A stretch of 21,686 nt of DNA from assembly GCA_013002925.1 (NCBI GenBank), contig JABDLQ010000137.1, positions 1 through 21,686 on the forward strand, given 5' to 3'. Positions within the stretch are counted from its first letter, which is position 1. The number at the start of each line of letters is the position of its first letter. A program made the translations under genes and the position numbers. The notes under the pieces were generated by a model, which searched no databases, was not told the DNA's origin, and saw only the letters and a program-made list of their open reading frames with translations. This stretch comes from Gammaproteobacteria bacterium (GTDB lineage: Bacteria > Pseudomonadota > Gammaproteobacteria > Steroidobacterales > SZUA-146). This document shows positions 14,872 through 21,686 of this stretch, piece after piece.

Positions 14872-17712
14872 ATGCCGTTGACAGCAAAACGAATATTGGT
14901 CGTGGTCATGGGTCTGCTGGTGTGTCACTGCGGCGCTCCTTCGGCGCCATCGTCCGACAGTGCGAAGACCGATGCAGTAACGACCGACCGTGGCAACGAA
15001 AACGCAGCCCCCAAAATAACTGATGGCGATGAAACTGGTGTGAAAGAAACCGGTGTCGACAAAGGTGTTACGGCTGGAACCGGCAATAAAAAGCAGAGCA
15101 CTGATGCACAGTCGATACCCCTTGGGCGCTTACCGAACATTGCCCGGCCGCGGGCCTACGCACTCGAGTTGACTGTTGTTCCGGATCGGGAGCGGTTCAG
15201 TGGCCATGTTGATATTGCCGTGGAATTACTCCAGGCGACCGACTATCTGTATTTGCATGGTCGTGGATTGAACGTATCGCAGGCACAGGCGTTGTTACCC
15301 GGTGGCGAGCAGATTGAGATCACCTGGGAGCAGCTCAATGACGATGGCGTTGCGCTGGTTCGGTTTGGTCGCACGCTTGAGCCAGGCATGATCGCACTTG
15401 AGTTTGATTACGACGCGCCGTTCGGACGATTGTTGCATGGATTGTACAAAGTCGAGGAGGAGGGCGAGTCCTACGCGTTCACTCAAATGGAGTCGGTGTA
15501 TGCCCGCGAAGCATTTCCGTCTTTTGACGAACCTGCGTTCAAGACGCCCTGGGAATTGAGCCTGGTGGTACGCAAAGAACATGAAGCGGTGGCCAATACG
15601 CCAATCGTTTCCGTTGAGCCGGTTGACAGTAAATTCAAACGGGTCCGGTTCGCCAAAAGCTTGCCTATGCCGACCTATCTGGTGGCGCTGGCGGTCGGTC
15701 CCCTGGAGATTGTCGCCGGTAATCCACTGCCGGTTAATGCGGTGCGTGACCGCGAAATTGCATTTCGCGGAGTCGCGATAAAGGGCAAAGGTCGGGATCT
15801 GGACTATGCACTGGCTAACACCGCCCCGATTGTGGCGGCGCTTGAAGAATACTTCGATATGCCGTACCCCTACGAGAAGCTCGATATAATCGCTGTGCCG
15901 GATTTTGAAGCGGGCGCCATGGAAAACGTCGGTGCGATCACGTTTCGTGAGCGGCTGTTGCTGTTAAAAGATGACGCGCCGCCCCAGCAAAAACGCGCGT
16001 TTGCAAGCGTCATGGCACACGAACTCGCCCATATGTGGTTTGGTGATCTGGTCACGATGCCGTGGTGGGATGACATCTGGCTCAATGAATCTTTCGCAAC
16101 CTGGATGTCCTACAAAGCCGTACAGCAAACGTTTCCGGATCATCAACCGGAACTTGCCAGGATCAGGCGCACCGGGTTTGCCATGCGCGATGATGGCCTG
16201 GTCAGTGCCCGACAGATTCGTGAACCGGTGGATGACAACGACGGCATCGTGGAAGCGTTTGACGGTATCACGTATGCGAAAGGCGGCGCCGTGCTGACGA
16301 TGTTTGAGCAGTACCTTGGTGCCGATGTGTTTCGCCAGGGCGTGCGAGAGCACATGCGTCGCTTCGCACATGGAAGTGCCGATATAAACGATCTGATTGA
16401 ATCACTATCACGCGCATCTGGCCAGGACATTGCACCTGCTTTTGAGACATTTTTATTTCAAAGCGGCATACCGGCAATCGATGTGAAAGTTGACTGTGAG
16501 GCGGACCAACTCTCACTGACTCAGTCGCGCTACCTGCCAACCGGTTCGGATGGCGATCCAAATCGAACGTGGAAAATTCCGTTGTGCGTAAAATACGGTA
16601 CCGGGACGGAGGTCCGGCAACAATGCGTACTGCTGGAGGACCCACTGCAAACGGTGCCTCTGGCCGGTGACTGCCCCGACTGGATATTGCCAAATGCCAA
16701 CTTTGCCGGTTACTTTCACTGGTTTGTCGCACCACCAGCCTTTGATCAACTGGCGGAAGCTGACGATCGCCTGACGGAATTGGAATGGATGTCCGCGGTC
16801 GACAGCGTTATTTACGGACTTGGCAACGGGCGGCTCAGCGTAACCCAGGTATGGAAGGCGATTGAACTCTTTGCCGCTTCCGGCTATCCGGATGTGGCGC
16901 GGGCCATGCTGCCGACCATCCGCTATATGAAAGACTATCTGGGCGATGATCCGAAGTTGCGCGCCACGATACGTCTGCGTGCAACCCAGCTCTATGGACC
17001 GCTGCAGGCGCATCGAGCGTTCGACAGCGAGTTTCTCGCGACATTACAAGGTGGTAGACAGCGGCTGCATTATTCTGATGTAGCGGCGTTCATGGCTGAG
17101 GTCGTGGAAGATCCGCAGACGCGCGCCGCAGCGCTTGCCAAAGCGGATGCATACCTGAAAGAGGGCGCGGCAAAAGGACAGGTGAGCAGCGCGACACTGG
17201 GGACGATACTCACTGTCGGCGTGCAGGAGGGTGGACAGGAATTTGCGGATCGCTTGCTGGATCGTTTTCACGACAGTAATGACTCATGGTTTCGCGACAC
17301 GGCTTTGCAGGCGTTGGCGCGCACTCGCGACCCGAAGTTGGGCGAACGTGTGCTCAATATGGCGCTGGAAGACACCTTACGTAGCAACGAGATTCGGCGT
17401 CTGATCACCGCCCATGTCGAAGAGCGCAGTAACGTTGTACCGACATGGAAATGGCTGGAGAAAAACTATGATGAACTGGTGGAAAGAATGCCGCCGCGGC
17501 ATGTCATAAAATTAACGACCATATCCGATAAAATGTGTGAAACTGCCTGGATTGACCGTGTTGATGCGTTTTTACGATCCCGGTTCGAAACTCTTCCCGG
17601 GGGACAACGACAGCTTGACGTCTCGCTCGAAGCAATTCAGGTCTGTGCTGCGTCTGTCCCGGCGCAACGCAAACAGGCACAGGCGTTTTTTATGAGCGGT
17701 CCGCGGCGCTGA
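14872..17712 (+). CDS. Exported M1-family aminopeptidase
   Basis: A 946-aa zinc aminopeptidase that removes N-terminal residues from peptides. Key motifs: GAMEN exopeptidase motif (348-352), and HELAH (H383, E384, H387) with the third zinc ligand E406 in WLNES, spaced as in HExxH-x18-E. An N-terminal beta domain precedes the catalytic core, and a long helical ERAP1-C-like domain follows (about 545-930). The N-terminus is a hydrophobic signal (ILVVVMGLLVCHC) followed by a Ser/Thr/Gly/Asp-rich linker to about residue 80. It looks like a lipoprotein, but neither Cys18 nor Cys20 has a proper lipobox, so anchoring is uncertain. AAGGGAG precedes the ATG by five bases. It is the first gene of an apparent operon with the asparaginase-like and MBL genes. 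Soluble cytoplasmic PepN lacks such a leader, so this one most likely works in the periplasm. Confidence 0.93.
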   Translation: MPLTAKRILVVVMGLLVCHCGAPSAPSSDSAKTDAVTTDRGNENAAPKITDGDETGVKETGVDKGVTAGTGNKKQSTDAQSIPLGRLPNIARPRAYALELTVVPDRERFSGHVDIAVELLQATDYLYLHGRGLNVSQAQALLPGGEQIEITWEQLNDDGVALVRFGRTLEPGMIALEFDYDAPFGRLLHGLYKVEEEGESYAFTQMESVYAREAFPSFDEPAFKTPWELSLVVRKEHEAVANTPIVSVEPVDSKFKRVRFAKSLPMPTYLVALAVGPLEIVAGNPLPVNAVRDREIAFRGVAIKGKGRDLDYALANTAPIVAALEEYFDMPYPYEKLDIIAVPDFEAGAMENVGAITFRERLLLLKDDAPPQQKRAFASVMAHELAHMWFGDLVTMPWWDDIWLNESFATWMSYKAVQQTFPDHQPELARIRRTGFAMRDDGLVSARQIREPVDDNDGIVEAFDGITYAKGGAVLTMFEQYLGADVFRQGVREHMRRFAHGSADINDLIESLSRASGQDIAPAFETFLFQSGIPAIDVKVDCEADQLSLTQSRYLPTGSDGDPNRTWKIPLCVKYGTGTEVRQQCVLLEDPLQTVPLAGDCPDWILPNANFAGYFHWFVAPPAFDQLAEADDRLTELEWMSAVDSVIYGLGNGRLSVTQVWKAIELFAASGYPDVARAMLPTIRYMKDYLGDDPKLRATIRLRATQLYGPLQAHRAFDSEFLATLQGGRQRLHYSDVAAFMAEVVEDPQTRAAALAKADAYLKEGAAKGQVSSATLGTILTVGVQEGGQEFADRLLDRFHDSNDSWFRDTALQALARTRDPKLGERVLNMALEDTLRSNEIRRLITAHVEERSNVVPTWKWLEKNYDELVERMPPRHVIKLTTISDKMCETAWIDRVDAFLRSRFETLPGGQRQLDVSLEAIQVCAASVPAQRKQAQAFFMSGPRR

Positions 17713-17733
17713 CCCCACCACCGGAGGCTGGAT

Positions 17734-18243
17734 GTGAGCATACGTATTTTTACAACGGGAGGCACGATTGACAAAGTGTATTTTGATGCCCGCAGTGAGT
17801 TTGCAGTCGGCGATTCTCTGATTGACCGGATTTTGCATGAGGCGCAGGTCACAATGCCATTTACCATTGAGCCCCTGATGCGCAAAGACAGCCTGGAGTT
17901 GGACGATGGTGATCGTACCGTGATGCTCAACGCTGTGCTCGAGGCCAGTGAGGCGCATGTGATCATTACGCACGGGACCGACACGATGAGCGTAACCGCC
18001 CGGACATTGTTGGATGGTGGTGTGAAAAATCATGGCAAGACAGTGGTATTGACCGGTGCTTTAAATCCTGCCCGCTTCCAGGGTACTGATGCCATTTTTA
18101 ATGTCGGGATGGCAATCGCCGCGGTGCAGACACAAGAACCGGGCGTTTATATCACGATGAATGGGCAGGTGTTTGAAGGTGACCGCGTGCGTAAAAACAC
18201 CACCATCAACCGCTTTGAAAGCACTTATGATCAGTTGCGTTGA
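17734..18243 (+). CDS. Short asparaginase-domain protein
   Basis: A 169-aa protein covering only the N-terminal half of an L-asparaginase/glutamyl amidotransferase fold; full enzymes have about 330 residues. Catalytic motifs are present: TTGGTID with T11 equivalent to the nucleophile Thr12 of E. coli AnsB, and THGTDTM (79-85) with T82 and D83 equivalent to Thr89 and Asp90. VVLTGALNP is the conserved strand that follows. The protein then ends after NTTINRFESTYDQLR. The stop is followed at once by the ribosome binding site of the next gene, so this looks like a natural short form rather than a recent truncation. The start is GTG at 17734 with CGGAGG six bases upstream. No signal peptide, so cytoplasmic. 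It lies 21 bases after the M1 gene. Activity is uncertain, since the C-terminal domain normally completes the active site of the partner subunit. Confidence 0.82.
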   Translation: MSIRIFTTGGTIDKVYFDARSEFAVGDSLIDRILHEAQVTMPFTIEPLMRKDSLELDDGDRTVMLNAVLEASEAHVIITHGTDTMSVTARTLLDGGVKNHGKTVVLTGALNPARFQGTDAIFNVGMAIAAVQTQEPGVYITMNGQVFEGDRVRKNTTINRFESTYDQLR

Positions 18244-18265
18244 CAGTGAAAGGAGAAACCGCCAA

Positions 18266-19156
18266 ATGATTCGAAAAATGTTGATGTCTTTCACGGGCCT
18301 GATGCTCATGTCAATGTGCATTGCCCAGACGGAGGATGTGCAGATTACCTCGACAAAGCTCAGCGAGACACTATCGATGTTGCAGGGCCGCGGAGGCAAC
18401 ATCGGTGTGTTGACAGGCGCTGACGGCGTGATTTTGATCGATGATCAGTACGCGCCCATGAGCGCCAGGATTCTGGATGCCGTCGAGGCAATCAGCAAGG
18501 AGCCTGTGCGCTTTGTAATCAACACACACTGGCACTCGGATCACACAGGGGGCAATGAAAATTTTGGTGGGAAGGGCGCCCTGATCGTGGCACATGACAA
18601 TGTGCGCAGGCGACTCAGCACAGACCAGGTAATAAAAGCACTCGGTCGCCCGGTGCCGGCCGCACCCGAACAAGCCTGGCCTGTGATTACCTTTTCACAG
18701 AATTTGACGATGCATCTGAACGGGGAAGAAATTCGCATTTTGCATCAGCCGCGCGCGCACACTGACGGCGATGCAATATTGTATTTCGTCAACAGTAATG
18801 TGATTCACGCCGGCGACGTATTTTTTAACGGAATGTACCCATTCATTGACACGTCGACCGGGGGCAGTTTGAACGGGGTGATTGGTGCAGTTGAGCGGAT
18901 ACTGGCGTTGGCAGATGACAATACGCGAATCATTCCTGGTCATGGGCCACTCGCCGACAAATCTGATCTGGTTGCCTATCACGCCATGCTGACGACTGTG
19001 CGGGAGCGCATCATCGCTTATCTCAACCAGGGTATGACAGCAACTGGTATAGAAATCCGCGATCCGTTAAAAGACTTTAATAAAAAGTGGGGCCAGGGTT
19101 TTATGCGACCGGATGTCTGGTTACGGATTGCCATAGAAGACCTGGCCGAAAAATAG
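18266..19156 (+). CDS. Exported metallo-beta-lactamase-fold hydrolase
   Basis: A 296-aa protein with a signal peptide (MIRKMLMSFTGLMLMSMCIA, cleavage expected before QTED) and a complete MBL metal site: HWHSDH (H88, H90, D92, H93), H164 in RAHTDGD, D183 in HAGDVFF and H225 in IPGHG. It is therefore likely a dinuclear zinc hydrolase in the periplasm. The closest look is to the subgroup of general MBL hydrolases and SoxH/quinoprotein-relay-like proteins, not to proven beta-lactamases; the substrate is unknown. The ATG at 18266 is chosen over a longer frame starting at 18161 because it carries the signal peptide and has AAAGGAG upstream. It follows the asparaginase-like gene by 22 bases and closes the three-gene cluster. 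Confidence 0.9.
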   Translation: MIRKMLMSFTGLMLMSMCIAQTEDVQITSTKLSETLSMLQGRGGNIGVLTGADGVILIDDQYAPMSARILDAVEAISKEPVRFVINTHWHSDHTGGNENFGGKGALIVAHDNVRRRLSTDQVIKALGRPVPAAPEQAWPVITFSQNLTMHLNGEEIRILHQPRAHTDGDAILYFVNSNVIHAGDVFFNGMYPFIDTSTGGSLNGVIGAVERILALADDNTRIIPGHGPLADKSDLVAYHAMLTTVRERIIAYLNQGMTATGIEIRDPLKDFNKKWGQGFMRPDVWLRIAIEDLAEK

Positions 19157-19286
19157 TCGCACTGGCTTTCATCACTGCATTTTATGACAACTTGAGCTGA
19201 GCTTTTCGCGCAATTTTGCTGCGCTTGTCAACCGATTCGTGATTCGGGCGTTGGTACTGGTATCCCGAGGACAAAAGGAGACAGCC

Positions 19287-21146
19287 ATGAAGTCATATGT
19301 CAACACAGCCCGAAACCATCGTTTTACCTTGATATTGCTTGCCACGTTTTTTCTCGCCGCTTGCGGTGGCGGTGGCGGTGGCGGTTTGACGTCAGCGCCT
19401 GATGTACCACCCATTGCAGATACACCAACATCAGAGAGCATGGTATTTATTGGGCTGACCGATGCCGAAGGAGATTTTCTCCAGTATAAGGTAGCTGTTT
19501 CGTCAGTGACACTCACACGCGCCAACGGCGTGGTAGTGGAAACGCTGCCACTAAGTACAGAAGTGGATTTTGCCCAGTACACTGAGGTTACTGAGTTTGT
19601 AACGGCAGCTTCAGTCCCGGTGGGTAAATATATTGCGGCCGCACTGACGCTGGAATATGAGGATGCCACGGTTGAAATTGAAAATGCCAATGGCGATCCG
19701 GTGGCGGCAACGGTGCTGAATGAGGATGGCTCACCGGCTGGCAGCGTGACGCTGAGTGTGGAGTTTGCAGACCGGGATGGCTTTGTGATTGCGCCAGGGA
19801 TTCCGGCGCATGTCACGCTGGATTTCGATCTGGAGAGTTCTCACACGGTAAATCTGGACGTGTCACCGGCAACAGCGACGTTGACAGGAGTCCTCCTTGC
19901 CGATCCGATGCTCGAAGACCCAAAACCTCGTCGGGCTCGCGGTGTGCTTGAGAGTGTGAGCGTAGATGCCAATCAGTTTGTGCTCGATCTGCGCCCGTTT
20001 TTCAGGCCTGATGGACGCTTCGGCAAGCTGCCCGTTGATGTTAATGATGCGACAGGCTATGAAATCAATGGTGTGACCTATTCGGGACGGGATGGCTTGC
20101 TGGCCCTGGCTGACCAGCCGCAGAATACGCCAGTAGTTGCATTCGGCGAACTGGATATTGCCGCCCGGTCCTTTCTTGCCGAGGTTGTGTACGCCGGAAC
20201 CAGTGTCCCGTTTGGTGAGCAGGATGTTGCGACCGGCACGGTCATTGCGCGGGACGGCAACGAATTCACGTTGCACGGTGCGGTACTCGTGCAACAGGAT
20301 TTCAGATTCCGCCGGGTGCCTGCTTTAAAAGTCCTGATCAGCGATAACACGGCAGTGACCCAGGTCAAAAGCAGCTTCGATGATTATGGTCCTGCTGATA
20401 TTTCCGTGGGTCAGCGCGTTACCGTGACTGGGGAACTGATGCAAAGCGCAACGGATCGTGTGGTTCTGGACGCCTCCGAAGGGCGTGCCCGCCTGCTGTT
20501 TTCGCAGATTCACGGGCTGGTCAACACGGTCGGACCGCTGGTGATGGAACTCGCATCGATCAATCGCATCCACCCACAGCGCTTTGACTTCGCCGGCACC
20601 GGGTCCGGAGCCGCGTTGGCTGCTGATCCTGCCGCCTATGAAGTCGATACCAGTGCACTGCCGCTGGAAAATGTTGACAGCGGCGATGCGCTCAAAGTGC
20701 GGGGGTTCGTTACCCCGTTCGGCACAGCACCAGATGATTTCCTGGCGCAGTCCGCCGGTGAGGTCTCGATCCAGCCTGGACGCACGGCCATTCACTGGGC
20801 AGCGGGTCAGGGTAACGATGCGTTGCTGAGCGCCGATGCTCAGGGCATCAGCGTCGATATTACCAGTGCCGCTCGCGCGGGCCACCTGTTACTGGGGTCG
20901 ATCGGGTTTGATCTGCAACAGGCGGGAGATGTCTGGAGTTTTGCACCCACTGCTGGACGTGGTGGCATGTATGCTATCGTGACGCGCGACAGCAGGCAGG
21001 TGTTTACCCAATTCGGAGAATTTGTCGATACGTTGCTACTCCAATTGGGCGCGGATCGGGAGATTGCCCGAATTCGCAGCAAAGATGTGCTGGATACCGC
21101 TGAACTGGCATCAACGGGGCGCCAGTTGGTCGTATTTCTGCGCTAG
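19287..21146 (+). CDS. DUF4382-type lipoprotein with DUF5666-like repeats
   Basis: A 619-aa surface or periplasmic lipoprotein. The signal LILLATFFLAAC has a LAAC lipobox with Cys26 lipidated, followed by seven Gly. About residues 51-195 look like a DUF4382 domain (MVFIGLTDAEGDFLQYKVAV, VDFAQYTEV, GKYIAAALTLEYEDA). After PKPRRARGVLESV there are several beta-rich modules that resemble DUF5666 (for example ATGTVIARDGNEFTLHGAVL and ISVGQRVTVTGEL). The function of these domains is unknown; they are common in environmental proteobacteria. The ATG at 19287 is used because AAAGGAG lies six bases upstream and the signal peptide begins there. It is 130 bases after the MBL gene, so it may have its own promoter, and it ends at a strong terminator. 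Confidence 0.85.
   Translation: MKSYVNTARNHRFTLILLATFFLAACGGGGGGGLTSAPDVPPIADTPTSESMVFIGLTDAEGDFLQYKVAVSSVTLTRANGVVVETLPLSTEVDFAQYTEVTEFVTAASVPVGKYIAAALTLEYEDATVEIENANGDPVAATVLNEDGSPAGSVTLSVEFADRDGFVIAPGIPAHVTLDFDLESSHTVNLDVSPATATLTGVLLADPMLEDPKPRRARGVLESVSVDANQFVLDLRPFFRPDGRFGKLPVDVNDATGYEINGVTYSGRDGLLALADQPQNTPVVAFGELDIAARSFLAEVVYAGTSVPFGEQDVATGTVIARDGNEFTLHGAVLVQQDFRFRRVPALKVLISDNTAVTQVKSSFDDYGPADISVGQRVTVTGELMQSATDRVVLDASEGRARLLFSQIHGLVNTVGPLVMELASINRIHPQRFDFAGTGSGAALAADPAAYEVDTSALPLENVDSGDALKVRGFVTPFGTAPDDFLAQSAGEVSIQPGRTAIHWAAGQGNDALLSADAQGISVDITSAARAGHLLLGSIGFDLQQAGDVWSFAPTAGRGGMYAIVTRDSRQVFTQFGEFVDTLLLQLGADREIARIRSKDVLDTAELASTGRQLVVFLR
19365..19385 (+). repeat. GGTGGC hexamer repeat encoding poly-Gly
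   Basis: Three and a half perfect copies of GGTGGC encode seven Gly directly after the lipidated Cys26 of the DUF4382 lipoprotein. Changes in copy number would shorten or lengthen the tether in steps of two residues without a frameshift. Confidence 0.8.
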
Positions 21147-21163
21147 CGCGTGTACGTGAAGTG

Positions 21164-21201
21164 AACCGGTCATTGCGATTGTAATGACCGGTTTTCTTTT
21201 T
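21164..21201 (+). terminator. Rho-independent terminator after the DUF4382 lipoprotein gene
   Basis: An 11-bp perfect stem, AACCGGTCATT (21164-21174) with AATGACCGGTT (21183-21193), an 8-base loop, and a T-rich tail interrupted by one C (21194-21201). It lies 18 bases after the stop codon at 21146. Confidence 0.9.
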
Positions 21202-21549
21202 GGTGACGGCCAAGGGTGTGTGAGAACACCGGATCGTCACTGCGAACCCGCAAAGCGGGTGCGGTAATCCCCGTCCGGCCTCTGTGGCATCAATAAGTTC
21301 GGGCAGCACAACGTTGGGAGATTGCCGCGCGCTTCGCGCTCGCAAAGACGAAGTGATAGTTTTCACACAGCATCGGCCAGAGGGGTAATTCCGCCGAATT
21401 ATTGAATTAAAATTGTGCAGATATCGTGAAATCGGCAATTTAGTAGTTCCGGCGCGGGTTCAAAGTGCATACAATGTCAATTCCCGGCAGGCCGGCCGAA
21501 CGGCAGCGGCCGCAAACCAAGTACGTAATCCGCTAAAAATCCACTAATT
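21202..21549. other. Intergenic region with REP-like pair and downstream promoter region
   Basis: 348 bases without a gene. The first part is occupied by the REP-like pair. After it, TACAAT at 21470-21475 is a possible -10 for the lipoprotein gene that starts at 21550, with only a poor -35. A GC-rich palindromic stretch (21488-21512, including GGCCGGCC) would lie in its leader. Confidence 0.5.
21234..21351. repeat. Inverted pair of REP-like hairpin elements
   Basis: Two arms of about 35-39 bases face each other. The left arm (21234-21272) begins TCGTCACTGCGA and ends GGTAATCCCC. The right arm (21317-21351), read on the minus strand, begins TCGTCTTTGCGA and ends GGCAATCTCC. Each has its own small hairpin: ACCCGC/GCGGGT with loop AAA (21246-21260) on the left, GCGCG/CGCGC with loop CTT (21327-21339) on the right. 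The pattern matches the widespread proteobacterial dispersed repeats of the type GTCATTGCGA...GCAATCTCC. Confidence 0.8.
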
Positions 21550-21686
21550 ATGAAAACAACCACGCTATTGATCGCCATCATGGCCGCCCTGACGACCGCG
21601 TGCTCGACTACGCAAAACACCTCACCGCCGCAGTATGTGTCGACGGCGCCCGCAGCGTGGGAGCGGGTCGAAGACATCGGAGAGGT
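21550..21686 (+). CDS. Lipoprotein, N-terminal fragment cut by the window end
   Basis: An open frame of 45 complete codons starting MKTTTLLIAIMAALTTAC, a typical lipoprotein signal with lipobox TTAC and Cys18 as the predicted lipidated residue. The mature part begins STTQNTSPPQYVSTAP and continues AAWERVEDIGE to the window edge, a Ser/Thr/Pro-rich linker before a folded domain. No clear Shine-Dalgarno precedes the ATG. The family cannot be judged from this fragment. Confidence 0.7.
   Translation, partial: MKTTTLLIAIMAALTTACSTTQNTSPPQYVSTAPAAWERVEDIGE

Overview
The window looks like a chromosomal segment of a free-living, probably marine or environmental gammaproteobacterium. The reasons are a full-length HrpA with the proteobacterial C-terminal extension, a PhoQ-like sensor kinase tail, an NfeD/slipin pair, several lipoproteins, an outer-membrane beta-barrel protein, and moderate G+C. 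I cannot name a genus from sequence alone. I see no phage, transposase, CRISPR array, rRNA or tRNA.

Layout. 1-543 is the 3' end of a PhoQ-type histidine kinase, followed by hrpA (620-4447). After a 334-base gap comes a cysteine synthase family gene (4782-5741). It overlaps by 16 bases, tail to tail, with a minus-strand gene for a small lipoprotein (5726-6235) whose promoter suggests a leaderless mRNA. A divergent gene for a DUF6940-like protein follows (about 6356-7039), then a small intergenic tandem repeat of three 14-bp units (7098-7139). Next is a minus-strand M14-type metallopeptidase/deacylase gene (7314-8234) with a structured leader.

8678-12047 is a four-gene minus-strand cluster, read in the order: small secreted Cys/His protein, outer-membrane barrel protein, ZnuA-type metal-binding protein, ZnuB-type permease. 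It looks like a zinc (or manganese) uptake module that reaches from the outer to the inner membrane, but no ATPase gene is present. A perfect 8+8 inverted repeat next to a -10-like sequence lies just upstream. After a 519-base gap come the slipin and NfeD serine protease genes (minus strand, 12567-14778). These are a standard membrane quality-control pair, transcribed nfeD first.

Divergent from nfeD, the plus strand carries an M1 aminopeptidase with an export signal (14872-17712), a half-length asparaginase-domain protein (17734-18243) and an exported metallo-beta-lactamase-fold hydrolase (18266-19156). The 21-22 base gaps and good ribosome binding sites indicate one operon. A DUF4382-type lipoprotein (19287-21146) follows and ends at a strong intrinsic terminator (21164-21201). 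Beyond it is a pair of inverted REP-like hairpin arms (21234-21351). The 5' end of another lipoprotein gene (from 21550) is cut by the window edge.

Most genes belong to recognisable families. The best candidates for something less described are the ATPase-less metal-uptake cluster with its small leader gene and operator-like palindrome, the bulged hairpin that carries the Shine-Dalgarno of the M14 gene, and the periplasmic peptidase/short asparaginase/MBL operon.
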